From the NCBI RefSeq assembly GCF_009857915.1, contig NZ_WWCM01000009.1, positions 1 through 64,000 on the forward strand: 64,000 nt of DNA, given 5' to 3'. Positions 25,590 to 36,967 of the stretch are shown here, piece after piece. A program made the position numbers and the translations under genes. The DNA comes from Duganella qianjiadongensis. Its GTDB lineage: Bacteria; Pseudomonadota; Gammaproteobacteria; Burkholderiales; Burkholderiaceae_D. How positions within the stretch are numbered: position 1 is the first letter of the stretch; every line of letters begins with the position of its first letter. A model generated the notes under the pieces. That model worked only from the letters and a program-made list of their open reading frames with translations. It was not told where the DNA came from and did not search any database.

Positions 25590-27680
25590 CTAAACTTTAA
25601 GGAACTCTTCGCGCCCGCCTAGCCAGCGGGCCAGATGGGCTTCCACCGTGGCGGCTTTTTCAGGCGTGTTGGCGTGCAGCAGATCGTGCGCCACGTCGCG
25701 CGCCTGATCCACCAGCCAGCCATCCGTTTCCAAGTCGGCAAAGCGCAGCATGGCCTGACCCGACTGGCGCGCGCCGAGGAATTCACCGGGGCCGCGGATT
25801 TCCAGATCGCGCCGCGCAATCTCGAAGCCGTCGGTGGTTTCGCGCATCGTCATCAGGCGCTGCCTGGCGACGCCACCCAGCGGGCTCTGATACAGCAGCA
25901 GGCAGACGCTGGCAGCCGAACCCCGTCCCACCCGCCCGCGCAACTGGTGCAGCTGCGACAGGCCGAAACGCTCGGCATGCTCGATCACCATCAGCGACGC
26001 ATTCGGCACGTCCACGCCCACTTCGATCACGGTGGTGGCCACCAGCACCTGCATCTGGTTGGCGCTGAAGGCATCCATCACCTGCTGCTTCTCTAGCGGC
26101 TTCATGCGGCCATGCACCAGCCCCACGTTCAGATCGGGCAGGGCTTCGGCCAGCAGGGCGTGGGTATCGGTGGCGGTCTGCAGCTGCAGCGCTTCCGATT
26201 CTTCGATCAGCGGGCAGACCCAGTAGATCTGCCGGCCTTCCAGCGCCGCTGCGTGCACCCGTTCTATCACTTCGTCGCGGCGGTTCTGGTCGATCACGCG
26301 GGTGACGATGGGGCTGCGGCCCGGCGGCAGTTCGTCGATGACGGACACTTCCAGATCGGCGTAATAAGTCATGGCCAGCGTGCGCGGGATCGGCGTGGCC
26401 GACATCATCAGCTGGTGCGGGATGGCGCCTTCCTGCCCTTTGTTGCGCAGGGTAAGGCGCTGGCCCACGCCGAAGCGGTGCTGTTCGTCGACGATGACCA
26501 GCCCCAGATTGGCGAAGTTGACGGCGTCCTGGATCAGCGCATGGGTGCCGATCACCAGCTGGGCTTCGCCCGATTCGATCAGCGCATACGCGGCCAGCTT
26601 GTCCTTTTTCTTCAGGCTGCCCGTCAGCCACGCCACTTTCACGCCCAGCGGTTCCATCCACGCAGCGATCTTGCGGAAGTGCTGGTCGGCCAGTATCTCC
26701 GTCGGCGCCATCAGCGCCGCCTGAAAACCGCTATCGATGGCCTGTGCCGCAGCCAGTGCCGACACCACGGTCTTGCCGCTGCCTACATCGCCCTGCAGCA
26801 GGCGCTGCATGGGGTAGGGATGGCGCAGGTCGTGGCGGATTTCGCCCAGCACGCGCTGCTGGGCGCGTGTCAGTTTGAACGGCAGCGCAGCTTCGAAGCG
26901 GGCCGACAGGTCGCCCGTCACCGTCAGCGCTGCTGCGCCCTTGGCACGGCGCGCACGCTGGGCGCGTTTGAGCGACAGCTGCTGGGCCAGCAGTTCGTCG
27001 AACTTCATGCGCGTCCAGGCGGGATGGGAGCGGTCGGCCAGCGCGTGCTCGTCCACCTGCTGGGGCGGGTAGTGCAGCAGCTTCACGGCCGGCTCGAAAT
27101 CGCTCAGCTGCATGCGCTGGCGTAGCTGAGCGGGCAGGGTGTCGCTCCAGTCTATGCGTTTCATGGCGTCGCCGATGGCGCGCCGCAGTATGGGCTGGGA
27201 CAGGCCCTCGCCTGCCGGATAGACGGGCGTGAGCGAAGTCGGCAGCGGTGCGCCTTCGTTGATCACCTTGTAGGCAGGGTGCACCATCTCGGCGCCGAAA
27301 AAGCCATGTTTGAGTTCGCCGCGGGCGCGCACGCGCGTGCCTTCGGCCAGCTGCTTCACCTGACTGCCGTAGAAGTTCATGAAGCGCAGCTGCAAATCGC
27401 CCGTGGCGTCAGCGATATGCACGAGCAGCTGGCGGCGCGGCTTGTAGGCGATCTCGTTCTTGACCACCACCCCTTCCACCTGCGAAGTCTGGCCGCCATG
27501 CAGACAGGCTTCTTCTATGCTGACAACCTGCGTTTCGTCCTCGTAGCGCATGGGCAGATGCAGCACCAGATCCATGTCCGTGTGCAGGCCCAGCTTGGCC
27601 AGTCTGGCCTGCGGGCTGACGTTTTTGCGCGCGCCTTTGGCGGCGGCGCCGGGACTAGGTTTGGGGCTTGCAACAGGCAT
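25590..27680 (-). CDS. recG: ATP-dependent DNA helicase RecG
   Basis: Reverses stalled replication forks and branch-migrates Holliday junctions. The 696-residue protein has the N-terminal wedge/OB domain (residues ~40-200), Walker A GDVGSGKTVV, the DEQHRFGVGQR box, helicase motif SATPIPRTLAMTYY and the C-terminal GRVGRGSAASVC and RGPGEFLGARQSG motifs. The start is set to ATG 27680; a longer frame to 27776 would run into the queA promoter region and has no family counterpart. It is divergent from queA. Confidence 0.95.
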   Translation of the reverse strand: MPVASPKPSPGAAAKGARKNVSPQARLAKLGLHTDMDLVLHLPMRYEDETQVVSIEEACLHGGQTSQVEGVVVKNEIAYKPRRQLLVHIADATGDLQLRFMNFYGSQVKQLAEGTRVRARGELKHGFFGAEMVHPAYKVINEGAPLPTSLTPVYPAGEGLSQPILRRAIGDAMKRIDWSDTLPAQLRQRMQLSDFEPAVKLLHYPPQQVDEHALADRSHPAWTRMKFDELLAQQLSLKRAQRARRAKGAAALTVTGDLSARFEAALPFKLTRAQQRVLGEIRHDLRHPYPMQRLLQGDVGSGKTVVSALAAAQAIDSGFQAALMAPTEILADQHFRKIAAWMEPLGVKVAWLTGSLKKKDKLAAYALIESGEAQLVIGTHALIQDAVNFANLGLVIVDEQHRFGVGQRLTLRNKGQEGAIPHQLMMSATPIPRTLAMTYYADLEVSVIDELPPGRSPIVTRVIDQNRRDEVIERVHAAALEGRQIYWVCPLIEESEALQLQTATDTHALLAEALPDLNVGLVHGRMKPLEKQQVMDAFSANQMQVLVATTVIEVGVDVPNASLMVIEHAERFGLSQLHQLRGRVGRGSAASVCLLLYQSPLGGVARQRLMTMRETTDGFEIARRDLEIRGPGEFLGARQSGQAMLRFADLETDGWLVDQARDVAHDLLHANTPEKAATVEAHLARWLGGREEFLKV

Positions 27681-27796
27681 ATTCGAGCAATTTTCGGGCG
27701 CTAGCGTAAAATAGAGGGTTGGCCGCCAGTATTGTAAGGCTAGCACCGGTTTTGGGCCTACCCGTATTTTCGTCAACAGTTTCCAGAAGTTCGTAT

Positions 27797-29973
<2,177 letters not shown>

Positions 29974-30055
29974 ACAACAACTAATTTGCGGATGCGTCTT
30001 GTAAAAAGATTTATCCCTCCCATATGGCCAGAAGTCCTAGCGCCTTCCGGCCAGT

Positions 30056-30063
30056 GCTAGAAT
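30056..30063 (+). promoter_or_regulatory. candidate extended -10 promoter for yajC-secDF
   Basis: TGCTAGAAT ending at 30063 has an extended -10 form and lies 37 bases before yajC. No good -35 box is visible, as allowed for extended -10 promoters. It sits in the 126-base gap after tgt. Confidence 0.35.
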
Positions 30064-30099
30064 ACAGCGCTATTTTTTTAACTATTATCGGAGTCACCT

Positions 30100-30435
30100 G
30101 TGTTCATTTCTAACGCATACGCCCAATCCGCTTCCCCGCTCGACGCACTCGGCCTGGGTGGCAACATCGGTAGCTTCCTGCCGCTGATCCTGATGTTCGT
30201 TGCGATGTATTTCCTGATGATCCGTCCTCAGCAAAAGCGCATGAAAGAACAGAAAGCCATGATGGACGCGCTGGCCAAGGGCGACGAAGTCGTCACCGCT
30301 GGCGGCGTGCTGGGCAAAGTGGTCAAAGTGACCGATCTGTACGTGACGCTGGAAGTATCGAACGGCACCGAACTGGTGGTGCAGAAAAACTCCGTCACCA
30401 TGCTGCTGCCTAAGGGCACGCTGAAAACGCTGTAA
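30100..30435 (+). CDS. yajC: Sec translocase accessory subunit YajC
   Basis: A small inner-membrane protein of about 111 residues that associates with SecDF and YidC. One membrane helix (about residues 26-42, LPLILMFVAMYFLMI) is followed by RPQQKRMKE and a cytoplasmic beta-rich domain with GDEVVTAGGVLGKV. The start is GTG with GGAG 6 bases upstream. It precedes secD and secF in the standard order. Confidence 0.95.
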   Translation: MFISNAYAQSASPLDALGLGGNIGSFLPLILMFVAMYFLMIRPQQKRMKEQKAMMDALAKGDEVVTAGGVLGKVVKVTDLYVTLEVSNGTELVVQKNSVTMLLPKGTLKTL

Positions 30436-30440
30436 TTGCT

Positions 30441-30464
30441 ACGGCCCGCTGTGACGCGGGCCGT
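30441..30464 (+). terminator. hairpin between yajC and secD
   Basis: ACGGCCCGC and GCGGGCCGT form a perfect nine-base stem with a six-base loop just after the yajC stop. No T run follows. It is more likely a processing or partial-termination signal than a full terminator. Confidence 0.5.
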
Positions 30465-30498
30465 GTTGCATCCAACGCCACACTACAACGTTGAAATT

Positions 30499-32361
30499 AT
30501 GAATCGCTATCCTCTCTGGAAATACATACTGATCCTTGCGGCTGTGCTGCTGGGCGCACTGTTCACCGCGCCCAACTACTTCGGCCAGTCGCCTGCGGTT
30601 CAAGTGACGAGTGGTAAATCCACCGTCAAGATGACGGCCGATATGGTGGCCAAAGTGGACGATGTGCTGAAAGCGGCCAACATCGCCAACAACGGCATCG
30701 CCTTCGATGGCAGCGGCACCTACGCCTCCGTGCGCGCCCGCTTTGCCGACCCCGATGTCCAGTTCCGCGCCAAGTCCGTGCTGGAAAAAGGCCTGAATGC
30801 CGATCCTAGCGACCCGACCTATCTGGTGGCGCTGAATCTGCAATCGGATACGCCTAAATGGATGCAATCGCTGCACGCCTTGCCGATGTACCTCGGTCTG
30901 GACCTGCGCGGCGGCGTGCACTTCCTGATGCAGGTTGATACCAAGGCTGTGCTGAACAAGCGCGTGCAGGGTATCCAGGCGGCGGCCCGCAGCCAGCTGC
31001 GCGACAAGAACGTGCGCCACGCCGGTATCGACCGCGTCGGTGACAACATCGAAATCCGCTTCCGCGACGATGCCACCCGCCAGAAAGCCAAGGACGTGCT
31101 GGCCAGCCAGCTGGGCGACCTGTCGTTTGTCGACAGCGGCGAAGGCGATGCGCTGAAAACCGTGGTGAGCCTGAAACCGGCTGCCCTCAAGCAGACCATA
31201 GACGATGGCGTGAAGCAGAATATCTCCACCCTGTCCAAGCGTGTGAACGAACTCGGCGTGGCCGAGCCGGTGATCCAGCAGCAAGGCCCTGACCGTATCG
31301 TGGTGCAGCTGCCGGGCGTGCAGGACGTGGCCCGCGCCCGTGCCGTGATCGGCCGTACCGCCACGCTGGAAGTACGCATGACGGATAACTCGATCACGCC
31401 GGGCACCGAACTGTCGTCGGCCATTCCGTTCAACTCCGAGCTGTTCACCGTGGGCCGTAACGTGCCTGTGGTGCTGAGCAAGGACGTAGTCATCACCGGT
31501 GATTACATCTCCAGCGCCGTCGCCAGCTTCGACCAGAACCAGCAGGCTGCTGTCAGCATCACCCTGAATGGCGACGGTGGCCGCAAGATGCGCGACCTGA
31601 CCCGCGACAACGTGGGCAAGCGCATGGCCATCGTGCTGTTTGAAAAAGGCAAACCGGAAGTGCTGTCGGTGGCCACCATCCAGAGCGAATTCGGTAGCAG
31701 CTTCCAGATCACCGGTATGGGCAATGCCGAGAACTCGGCCGAACTGGCCCTGCTGCTGCGCTCCGGCGCGCTGTCGGCACCGATGGAAGTGATCGAAGAA
31801 CGTACCATCGGCCCTGCGCTGGGTGCGGAGAACATCGCCAAAGGTATGCACTCCACCATCTACGGTTTCGCTGCGATTGCCGTGTTCATGCTGGTCTACT
31901 ACATGATGTTCGGCTTCTTCAGCGTGCTGGCGCTGGGCGTCAACCTGCTGCTGCTGGTGGCGCTGCTGTCGCTGATGCAGGCCACGCTTACTCTGCCCGG
32001 CATGGCCGCGATTGCGCTGGCGCTAGGTATGGCGATCGACTCCAACGTGCTGATTAACGAACGGGTGCGGGAAGAACTGCGCTCCGGCGCTTCGCCGCAG
32101 GCAGCCATTGCTGCCGGTTTCGAGCGCGCCTGGGCCACCATTATCGACTCCAACGTGACCACCCTGATCGTTGGTCTGGCACTGTGGGCCTTCGGTTCCG
32201 GTCCCGTGCGCGGCTTCGCTGTGGTACACACGCTGGGTATTCTGACCTCGATGTTCTCCGCCGTGTTTGTGTCGCGCGGTGTGGTCAACCTGTGGTACGG
32301 CCGCAAGAAAAAGCTGCAAAGTATCGCTATCGGTACCGTCTGGGTACCGGATCAGAAATAA
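30499..32361 (+). CDS. secD: protein translocase subunit SecD
   Basis: Proton-driven membrane protein that pulls secreted proteins through after SecA-dependent translocation. The 620 residues start with one membrane helix (PLWKYILILAAVLLGALF), followed by the large periplasmic P1 domain with LGLDLRGGVHFLMQVD, and a C-terminal five-helix block with GMAIDSNVLINERVREE. The start is ATG 30499; the longer frame covers the preceding hairpin. SecF follows after 15 bases. Confidence 0.97.
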   Translation: MNRYPLWKYILILAAVLLGALFTAPNYFGQSPAVQVTSGKSTVKMTADMVAKVDDVLKAANIANNGIAFDGSGTYASVRARFADPDVQFRAKSVLEKGLNADPSDPTYLVALNLQSDTPKWMQSLHALPMYLGLDLRGGVHFLMQVDTKAVLNKRVQGIQAAARSQLRDKNVRHAGIDRVGDNIEIRFRDDATRQKAKDVLASQLGDLSFVDSGEGDALKTVVSLKPAALKQTIDDGVKQNISTLSKRVNELGVAEPVIQQQGPDRIVVQLPGVQDVARARAVIGRTATLEVRMTDNSITPGTELSSAIPFNSELFTVGRNVPVVLSKDVVITGDYISSAVASFDQNQQAAVSITLNGDGGRKMRDLTRDNVGKRMAIVLFEKGKPEVLSVATIQSEFGSSFQITGMGNAENSAELALLLRSGALSAPMEVIEERTIGPALGAENIAKGMHSTIYGFAAIAVFMLVYYMMFGFFSVLALGVNLLLLVALLSLMQATLTLPGMAAIALALGMAIDSNVLINERVREELRSGASPQAAIAAGFERAWATIIDSNVTTLIVGLALWAFGSGPVRGFAVVHTLGILTSMFSAVFVSRGVVNLWYGRKKKLQSIAIGTVWVPDQK

Positions 32362-32376
32362 ACAGGGGCTGCAAAC

Positions 32377-33399
32377 ATGGAATTTTTCCGCATTAAAAAA
32401 GACATCCCGTTCATGCGCCACGCGCTGGTGTTCAACGTCATTTCGGCGTTGACCTTCGTCGCGGCCGTGTTCTTCCTGCTGCATAAGGGATTGCACCTGT
32501 CGGTGGAGTTCACCGGCGGTACGGTGATGGAACTGCGCTACCAGCAGGCCGCGAATCTGGAACGGATACGCGGCACGCTGGAAAAGATAGGCTACGAACA
32601 GCCTGAAGCGACCAGCTTCGGCACGGCGCATGACGTGATGCTGCGTCTGCCGGTGGTGAAGAACGTGTCGCCGAAAGACGCTTCGGCACAGGTGTTCGAC
32701 GCGCTGTGCAAAGCTGAAAGCGGCGGCCTGAAAGACATCGACACGGTCACCGCCAAAGGCGAGCACGTGGTCAAGCAGAGCTGCGCCGACACGGCCGGCG
32801 CCGAAGCGGTATCGCTGCAGAAGGTGGAGTTCGTCGGTCCGCAGGTGGGCGACGAGCTGACCGAGAACGGCCTGAAAGCACTGGCCGCCGTGGTAGTGGG
32901 CGTGATGATCTATCTGGCCATCCGCTTCGAGTGGAAGTTTGCGGTGGCTGCGATTATCGCTAACTTGCACGACGTGGTGATCATTCTGGGCTTCTTCGCC
33001 TTCTTCCAGTGGGAATTCTCGCTGACCGTGCTGGCCGGTGTGCTGGCCGTACTCGGTTACTCGGTGAATGAATCGGTGGTGATTTTCGACCGGATCCGCG
33101 AGAACTTCCGCAAGCAGCGCAAGGCTTCGGTGCATGAAGTGATCGATAACGCGATCACCTCGACCATCTCGCGTACCATCATCACCCACGGCTGTACCCA
33201 GATGATGGTGCTGTCCATGCTGTTCCTGGGCGGCCCGACGCTGCACTTCTTCGCCATGGCGCTGACCATCGGTATCTGCTTCGGTATCTATTCTTCAGTA
33301 TTCGTGGCAGCTGCCGTGGCCATGTGGCTGGGCGTGAAGCGTGAAGACCTGATCAAGCCGGTCAAGGAAAAAGACGAGACCGATGGCGCAGTGGTGTAA
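32377..33399 (+). CDS. secF: protein translocase subunit SecF
   Basis: Partner of SecD in the Sec accessory complex. The 340-residue protein has an N-terminal helix, a short periplasmic domain (LSVEFTGGTVMELRYQ) and five C-terminal helices with GYSVNESVVIFDRIRENF, the hallmark segment. It ends the queA-to-secF group and is followed by a terminator. Confidence 0.97.
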   Translation: MEFFRIKKDIPFMRHALVFNVISALTFVAAVFFLLHKGLHLSVEFTGGTVMELRYQQAANLERIRGTLEKIGYEQPEATSFGTAHDVMLRLPVVKNVSPKDASAQVFDALCKAESGGLKDIDTVTAKGEHVVKQSCADTAGAEAVSLQKVEFVGPQVGDELTENGLKALAAVVVGVMIYLAIRFEWKFAVAAIIANLHDVVIILGFFAFFQWEFSLTVLAGVLAVLGYSVNESVVIFDRIRENFRKQRKASVHEVIDNAITSTISRTIITHGCTQMMVLSMLFLGGPTLHFFAMALTIGICFGIYSSVFVAAAVAMWLGVKREDLIKPVKEKDETDGAVV

Positions 33400-33417
33400 G
33401 CGCTAACGGTTGCAACG

Positions 33418-33456
33418 ATCCCCCGCTGAGCGCGCAGTTCAACGGGGGATTTTTTA
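33418..33456 (+). terminator. terminator after secF
   Basis: ATCCCCCG pairs with CGGGGGAT around a longer stem-loop, with TTTTTT directly after. It lies between secF and the WYL regulator. Confidence 0.85.
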
Positions 33457-33468
33457 TTCGGGGTCTGT

Positions 33469-34164
33469 ATGAGTCGCAGTGGGCGATTGTTTCTGCTGAT
33501 GGATGCCTTGCGTGCTTACCGCCATCCGGTAACGGCAGCGCGGCTGGCCGAGCAGCTGGGTGTATCGGAGCGCACCATCTATCGCGATATCAGGACGCTG
33601 GGGGAGCTGGGCGCGCCGCTGGAAGGCGAGGCCGGTATCGGCTACCGGCTCAAGGCGGGCAGCTTTCTGCCGCCGCTGATGTTCGGCGTGGATGAAATCG
33701 AGGCGCTGGTGCTGGGCGCGCGCTGGGTCAGGCGGCAGGGCGATGCGGGGCTGGCGGCTGCGGCCCAGAGTGCGCTGGCCCGCATCGCTGCCGCCACGCC
33801 GCGGGATTTGCGCGACGATATGGCCGAGACCAGCCTGTGGGTGCCGCTAGGCGACGACGCCAGCGCCGTCAGCGATGTGCATGTGCAGCCGGTGCGCGAG
33901 GCGATCCGCTACCAGCAGCGGCTGCAGCTGTCTTACTGTGACGAGCAGGGACGCGCGAGCGAGCGCATGGTGTGGCCGTTTGCGCTGGCATTTTTCGAGG
34001 GCAAACGGCTGCTGGCCGCATGGTGCGAGATGCGTTCGGCCTACCGGCATTTCCGCATCGACCGCATACTGGCCGTGCAGACGCTGGCAGAACGCTATCC
34101 GGTCCGGCGCGGCGTGCTGCTGAAAAGCTGGCGCGCCGAGCTGGGGATACGCGAAGAGTCGTGA
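33469..34164 (+). CDS. HTH-WYL transcriptional regulator (YafY family)
   Basis: A 231-residue regulator. The N-terminal DeoR-like HTH includes AARLAEQLGVSERTIYRDIR, followed by the WYL-type ligand-sensing domain from about residue 135 with a QRLQLSYCDEQGR strand and the VWPFALAFFEGKRLLAAWCE segment matching the W-Y-L region. The family often senses nucleotides or DNA-damage products. Targets are unknown. It lies just after the secF terminator and is convergent with the 93-residue unknown gene. Confidence 0.85.
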   Translation: MSRSGRLFLLMDALRAYRHPVTAARLAEQLGVSERTIYRDIRTLGELGAPLEGEAGIGYRLKAGSFLPPLMFGVDEIEALVLGARWVRRQGDAGLAAAAQSALARIAAATPRDLRDDMAETSLWVPLGDDASAVSDVHVQPVREAIRYQQRLQLSYCDEQGRASERMVWPFALAFFEGKRLLAAWCEMRSAYRHFRIDRILAVQTLAERYPVRRGVLLKSWRAELGIREES

Positions 34165-34170
34165 AGGGAA

Positions 34171-34452
34171 TTACTCTTCGCTGAAGATGGCATCGTAGCC
34201 ATCCTGCGGGTCGTCGTAGTCTTTTAGTTCATCGATCAGATCCAGTTCGCCCAGTTCTTCTACTGCGTTCATGAAGCTGTTCGGTTTGGTCGCGCCGATC
34301 AGACGGTAGATTTCGCCGTCTTCATTGCGTATGCCGATCAGCAGTTTTTCCATGCGCACTTCGTCTTCCGTGGCCGGATTGAGCAGCAGGTTGCCGATGA
34401 TGTGTTTGTCGAATTTGGCTGGCTTGACGCCATCGATCAATGTCGTTTTCAA
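34171..34452 (-). CDS. conserved-looking acidic protein of unknown function (93 residues)
   Basis: A 93-residue soluble acidic protein (C-terminal half rich in Asp and Glu, e.g. LGELDLIDELKDYDDPQDG). I do not recognise the family. Its ATG overlaps the stop of the MarR gene (ATGA), so it is the second gene of a two-gene unit and should be co-regulated with MarR. No membrane segment or catalytic motif is visible. Confidence 0.75.
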   Translation of the reverse strand: MKTTLIDGVKPAKFDKHIIGNLLLNPATEDEVRMEKLLIGIRNEDGEIYRLIGATKPNSFMNAVEELGELDLIDELKDYDDPQDGYDAIFSEE

Positions 34453-34922
34453 AAGTTTTCCTTGGTTGAGTCAGGGGTGGACGGGCATTCCTGCAAACTG
34501 GTCGTGATGGCGGCCTTGAGCATGCTCAGACTGGCTTCGAGGGCGCGGAACTCTTCCTCGCTGTAGTGGGCAAAAGCTTTGCCGCTTTGCTGCACCACCT
34601 GCGGGAAGGCGCAGGCAAAAGTGCGCTCGCCTTCTGCCGTCAGGCGCACGAAGAAGGAACGCTTGTCGCAATCGCTGCGCTGGCGCTCCACCAGTCCTTT
34701 CTGTTCCAGCCGTTCTATCACTCCCGTCAGCGTGCCCTTGGTAATCAGCGTCTTTTCTCCGAGGTCCTTGTAGGACATGCCGGCGGTGTTGCCCAGTGTG
34801 GCGATGATGTCGAACTGGGCATGTGTGAGACCACTCTGGCGTACATAACAGCCAGAGAGGCGCTCATAGCCCTGCATACATTCGGCCAGCAGCCGGATGC
34901 TCTTCAAGAATCGTTCACCCAT
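34449..34922 (-). CDS. MarR family transcriptional regulator
   Basis: A 157-residue winged-helix repressor. The recognition part reads MSYKDLGEKTLITKGTLTGVIERLEQKGLVERQRS, followed by the beta wing DCDKRSFFVRLTAEG. Dimer helices lie at both ends. It is the first gene of a unit with the acidic 93-residue protein and divergent from an EamA carrier. A 12-base palindrome in the shared promoter gap is a candidate operator. A TATAAT on this strand (34936-34931) is only 9 bases from the ATG, so the mRNA may have almost no leader. Confidence 0.88.
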   Translation of the reverse strand: MGERFLKSIRLLAECMQGYERLSGCYVRQSGLTHAQFDIIATLGNTAGMSYKDLGEKTLITKGTLTGVIERLEQKGLVERQRSDCDKRSFFVRLTAEGERTFACAFPQVVQQSGKAFAHYSEEEFRALEASLSMLKAAITTSLQECPSTPDSTKENF

Positions 34923-34954
34923 AGGCCATGATTATAGCCGCATCGCCAACTGAA

Positions 34955-34966
34955 ACGCTGCAGCGT
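34955..34966. promoter_or_regulatory. candidate MarR operator in the marR-eamA gap
   Basis: ACGCTGCAGCGT is a perfect 12-base palindrome between the two divergent starts and directly next to TACAAT (34966-34971), a possible -10 box for the EamA gene. MarR proteins bind such sites, but binding here is inference. Confidence 0.4.
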
Positions 34967-35000
34967 ACAATGTTGGCTCCGTTCATTTGGATTGCCAGAG

Positions 35001-35915
35001 ATGTCACAACACCTGCGAGGCATTAGCGCTTTACTCATCGTTACCCTGGTCTGGGGCACGACTTTCCCTGCAATGAAGGACATGACCGGTTATCTGTCGG
35101 CCAGCTGGATCGTGCTGTGCCGCTTTGCCTTGGCCAGCTTGCTGCTGGCGCCATTTCTGTGGCGCGCCCGCTTGCGCGACCTCGGCTGGGGGGCGCTGGC
35201 GGGGATGGTGTTGTTTCTGTGCTACGTATTCCAGATCGAAGGGCTGGCGCTGACCAGTTCCAACCGCAATGCTTTTGTCACCGGCCTGAATGTGATGGTG
35301 CCGCCCCTGCTGGGCGTGCTGATGGGGGCGAAGCTGGAGCGTCGCATCATGCTGGCACTGGTGCTGGCGCTGGCCGGTCTGTTTGCGCTGTGCTGGGAAG
35401 GCAGCTTTACGTGGGGCCGGGGCGACACGCTGGCCATGCTGTGCGCGCTGTTCTTCGGCATCTACGTCAAGCTGATGGAAACCACCACCCGCAAGGTCGA
35501 GCGCCTGATGACGCTGACGGCGGCGCAGATCGTTACCGTGGCCCTGTGCGCGGCCATCTGGCTGCTGCTGCGCGAAGTGCCGCTGGGTAGTGCCGAGCGC
35601 GCCGAAGAATTGCCGAACTATATAGCCTACATCAGCACCGGCCTGCAGACCTATGGCTGGAATCTGCTGTATCTGGGCGTGGTGGCGACGGCGGCGATCA
35701 TCTCGCTGCAGACCTGGGGCCAGAGCCACAGCAGCGCCAACGAAGCAGCTGTGATCTATGCCTTCGAACCGGGCTGCGCTGCCATCTTTGCCTATTTCTG
35801 GCTCGGCGAAACGCTGGCGTGGAATGGCCTGCTGGGGGCCGGCTTGCTAATCTCCGGCATGATCGTCAGCCAGTGGAGCACCGAACGTCCTGCCGCTGCG
35901 CTGGCACCGGAGTAA
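35001..35915 (+). CDS. EamA/DMT superfamily transporter
   Basis: Inner-membrane carrier of about 304 residues with ten predicted helices in two EamA repeats (first with LVTLVWGTTFPAMKD, second ending in FEPGCAAIFAYFWLGETL). Members export amino acids or other metabolites. The ATG at 35001 is preferred to a TTG 9 bases upstream; the ribosome site is weak. It is divergent from marR, which may regulate it, and is followed by argR after 11 bases. Confidence 0.87.
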   Translation: MSQHLRGISALLIVTLVWGTTFPAMKDMTGYLSASWIVLCRFALASLLLAPFLWRARLRDLGWGALAGMVLFLCYVFQIEGLALTSSNRNAFVTGLNVMVPPLLGVLMGAKLERRIMLALVLALAGLFALCWEGSFTWGRGDTLAMLCALFFGIYVKLMETTTRKVERLMTLTAAQIVTVALCAAIWLLLREVPLGSAERAEELPNYIAYISTGLQTYGWNLLYLGVVATAAIISLQTWGQSHSSANEAAVIYAFEPGCAAIFAYFWLGETLAWNGLLGAGLLISGMIVSQWSTERPAAALAPE

Positions 35916-35926
35916 ACTGGCGGCCC

Positions 35927-36871
35927 ATGTCGTTCGAAGCTCTCGCCCCTCTGGCGCAACAGCGCCCCCTGCGCATACTGCTGGTGAATGCAGGGGAGGC
36001 GGACGCCATCAGCTGGGCCGGACTGGTGCAGCCGCTGCGCCTTGCCGCTGCCGCGCTGGGGCGCGATGTGCTGCATCTGGAAACCATGTCGCCCACCCAG
36101 GTGGTGCTGGCCCAGCCGGGCTGGCATATCGCCCTGCTGGTGGCCGACGAACAGCAGGCGCCGCTGGCGCCGGAGCTGATCCGTGCCGTGATCGAGCGCT
36201 GCCGTTCGGCCGACTACTGGGGTGGTGTGGGCGCGGGCGTGCTGTGGCTGGCGGCGGCTGGCGCCATGGCCGGTGTACGCATTGCCCTGCCATGGTCGCT
36301 GTATGCGGAAACGGAGAGCTTTAGCGAGCGCGCCGTGCTCACACCGAATCTGTTTGCGCTGGACGGGCGCCATTTCAGTTGCTGCGGCGGGGCTGCCAGT
36401 ATCGACTTTTCGCTGACCCTGGTCGAAGCTCTGTTCGGCGCTACCGTGCAGGCCAATATCAAGGAAAGCCTGTGCGTGGAACGGGTGCGCGGCCATGACG
36501 AGCGCCAGCGCGTGGCCCTGCAGGCCCGCTTCGGCGCCTTGCAGCCGCGGCTGTCCGAGGCAGTGACGCTGATGGAAACCAATCTGGAAGAGCCCCTCTC
36601 GACGGATGATATTGCCAATCTGGTGGGGCTGTCGCGCCGGCAGCTGGAGCGCCTGTTCAAGCAGTATCTGGGCAGCCTGCCGTCGCGCTACTATCTGGAG
36701 CTGCGTTTGCAGCGCGCCCGTCAGTTGCTGCTGGAAACTAATCATTCCATCGTGCAGGTAGGGCTGATGTGCGGTTTTTCCTCCGGTTCGCACTTCTCCA
36801 CCGCGTTTGGCGCCCTGTTCGGCAATACCCCGCGCGAGGAGCGCCAGCGCAAGCTGGCACCGCCGGCCTAG
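35927..36871 (+). CDS. argR: AraC-type arginine regulator ArgR (GATase-like plus HTH)
   Basis: A 314-residue activator with an N-terminal DJ-1/GATase-like domain (residues ~10-190) and a C-terminal AraC double HTH (~215-310). The segments SRRQLERLFKQYLG, PSRYYLELRLQRARQLLLET and GLMCGFSSGSHFS match the arginine-responsive ArgR of Pseudomonas, which is unrelated to the hexameric E. coli ArgR. There it activates the aru/ast operon and gdhB in the presence of arginine. Here the gene sits directly upstream of the ast cluster, which supports the assignment. The start at 35927 avoids overlap with the EamA gene. Confidence 0.8.
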   Translation: MSFEALAPLAQQRPLRILLVNAGEADAISWAGLVQPLRLAAAALGRDVLHLETMSPTQVVLAQPGWHIALLVADEQQAPLAPELIRAVIERCRSADYWGGVGAGVLWLAAAGAMAGVRIALPWSLYAETESFSERAVLTPNLFALDGRHFSCCGGAASIDFSLTLVEALFGATVQANIKESLCVERVRGHDERQRVALQARFGALQPRLSEAVTLMETNLEEPLSTDDIANLVGLSRRQLERLFKQYLGSLPSRYYLELRLQRARQLLLETNHSIVQVGLMCGFSSGSHFSTAFGALFGNTPREERQRKLAPPA

Positions 36872-36909
36872 CGCGCCTGCTTGCTGGTCTTTCTGGCAAG
36901 TTTATTCGC

Positions 36910-36951
36910 GCGGGCAAAAGTGAAAATCCTTGTCGCCATTAGAAAAGAGTT
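36910..36951 (+). promoter_or_regulatory. ArgR-type direct-repeat binding site at the ast promoter
   Basis: TGTCGC at 36931, then 8 bases, then AA (36945-36946) matches the Pseudomonas ArgR half-site TGTCGC-N8-AA-N5. The preceding 21-base unit (36910-36930) is weaker but keeps the C at position 6 and the AA at positions 15-16, giving the expected 21-base period. Confidence 0.6.
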
Positions 36952-36967
36952 TTAGCATTCCGCTTTT

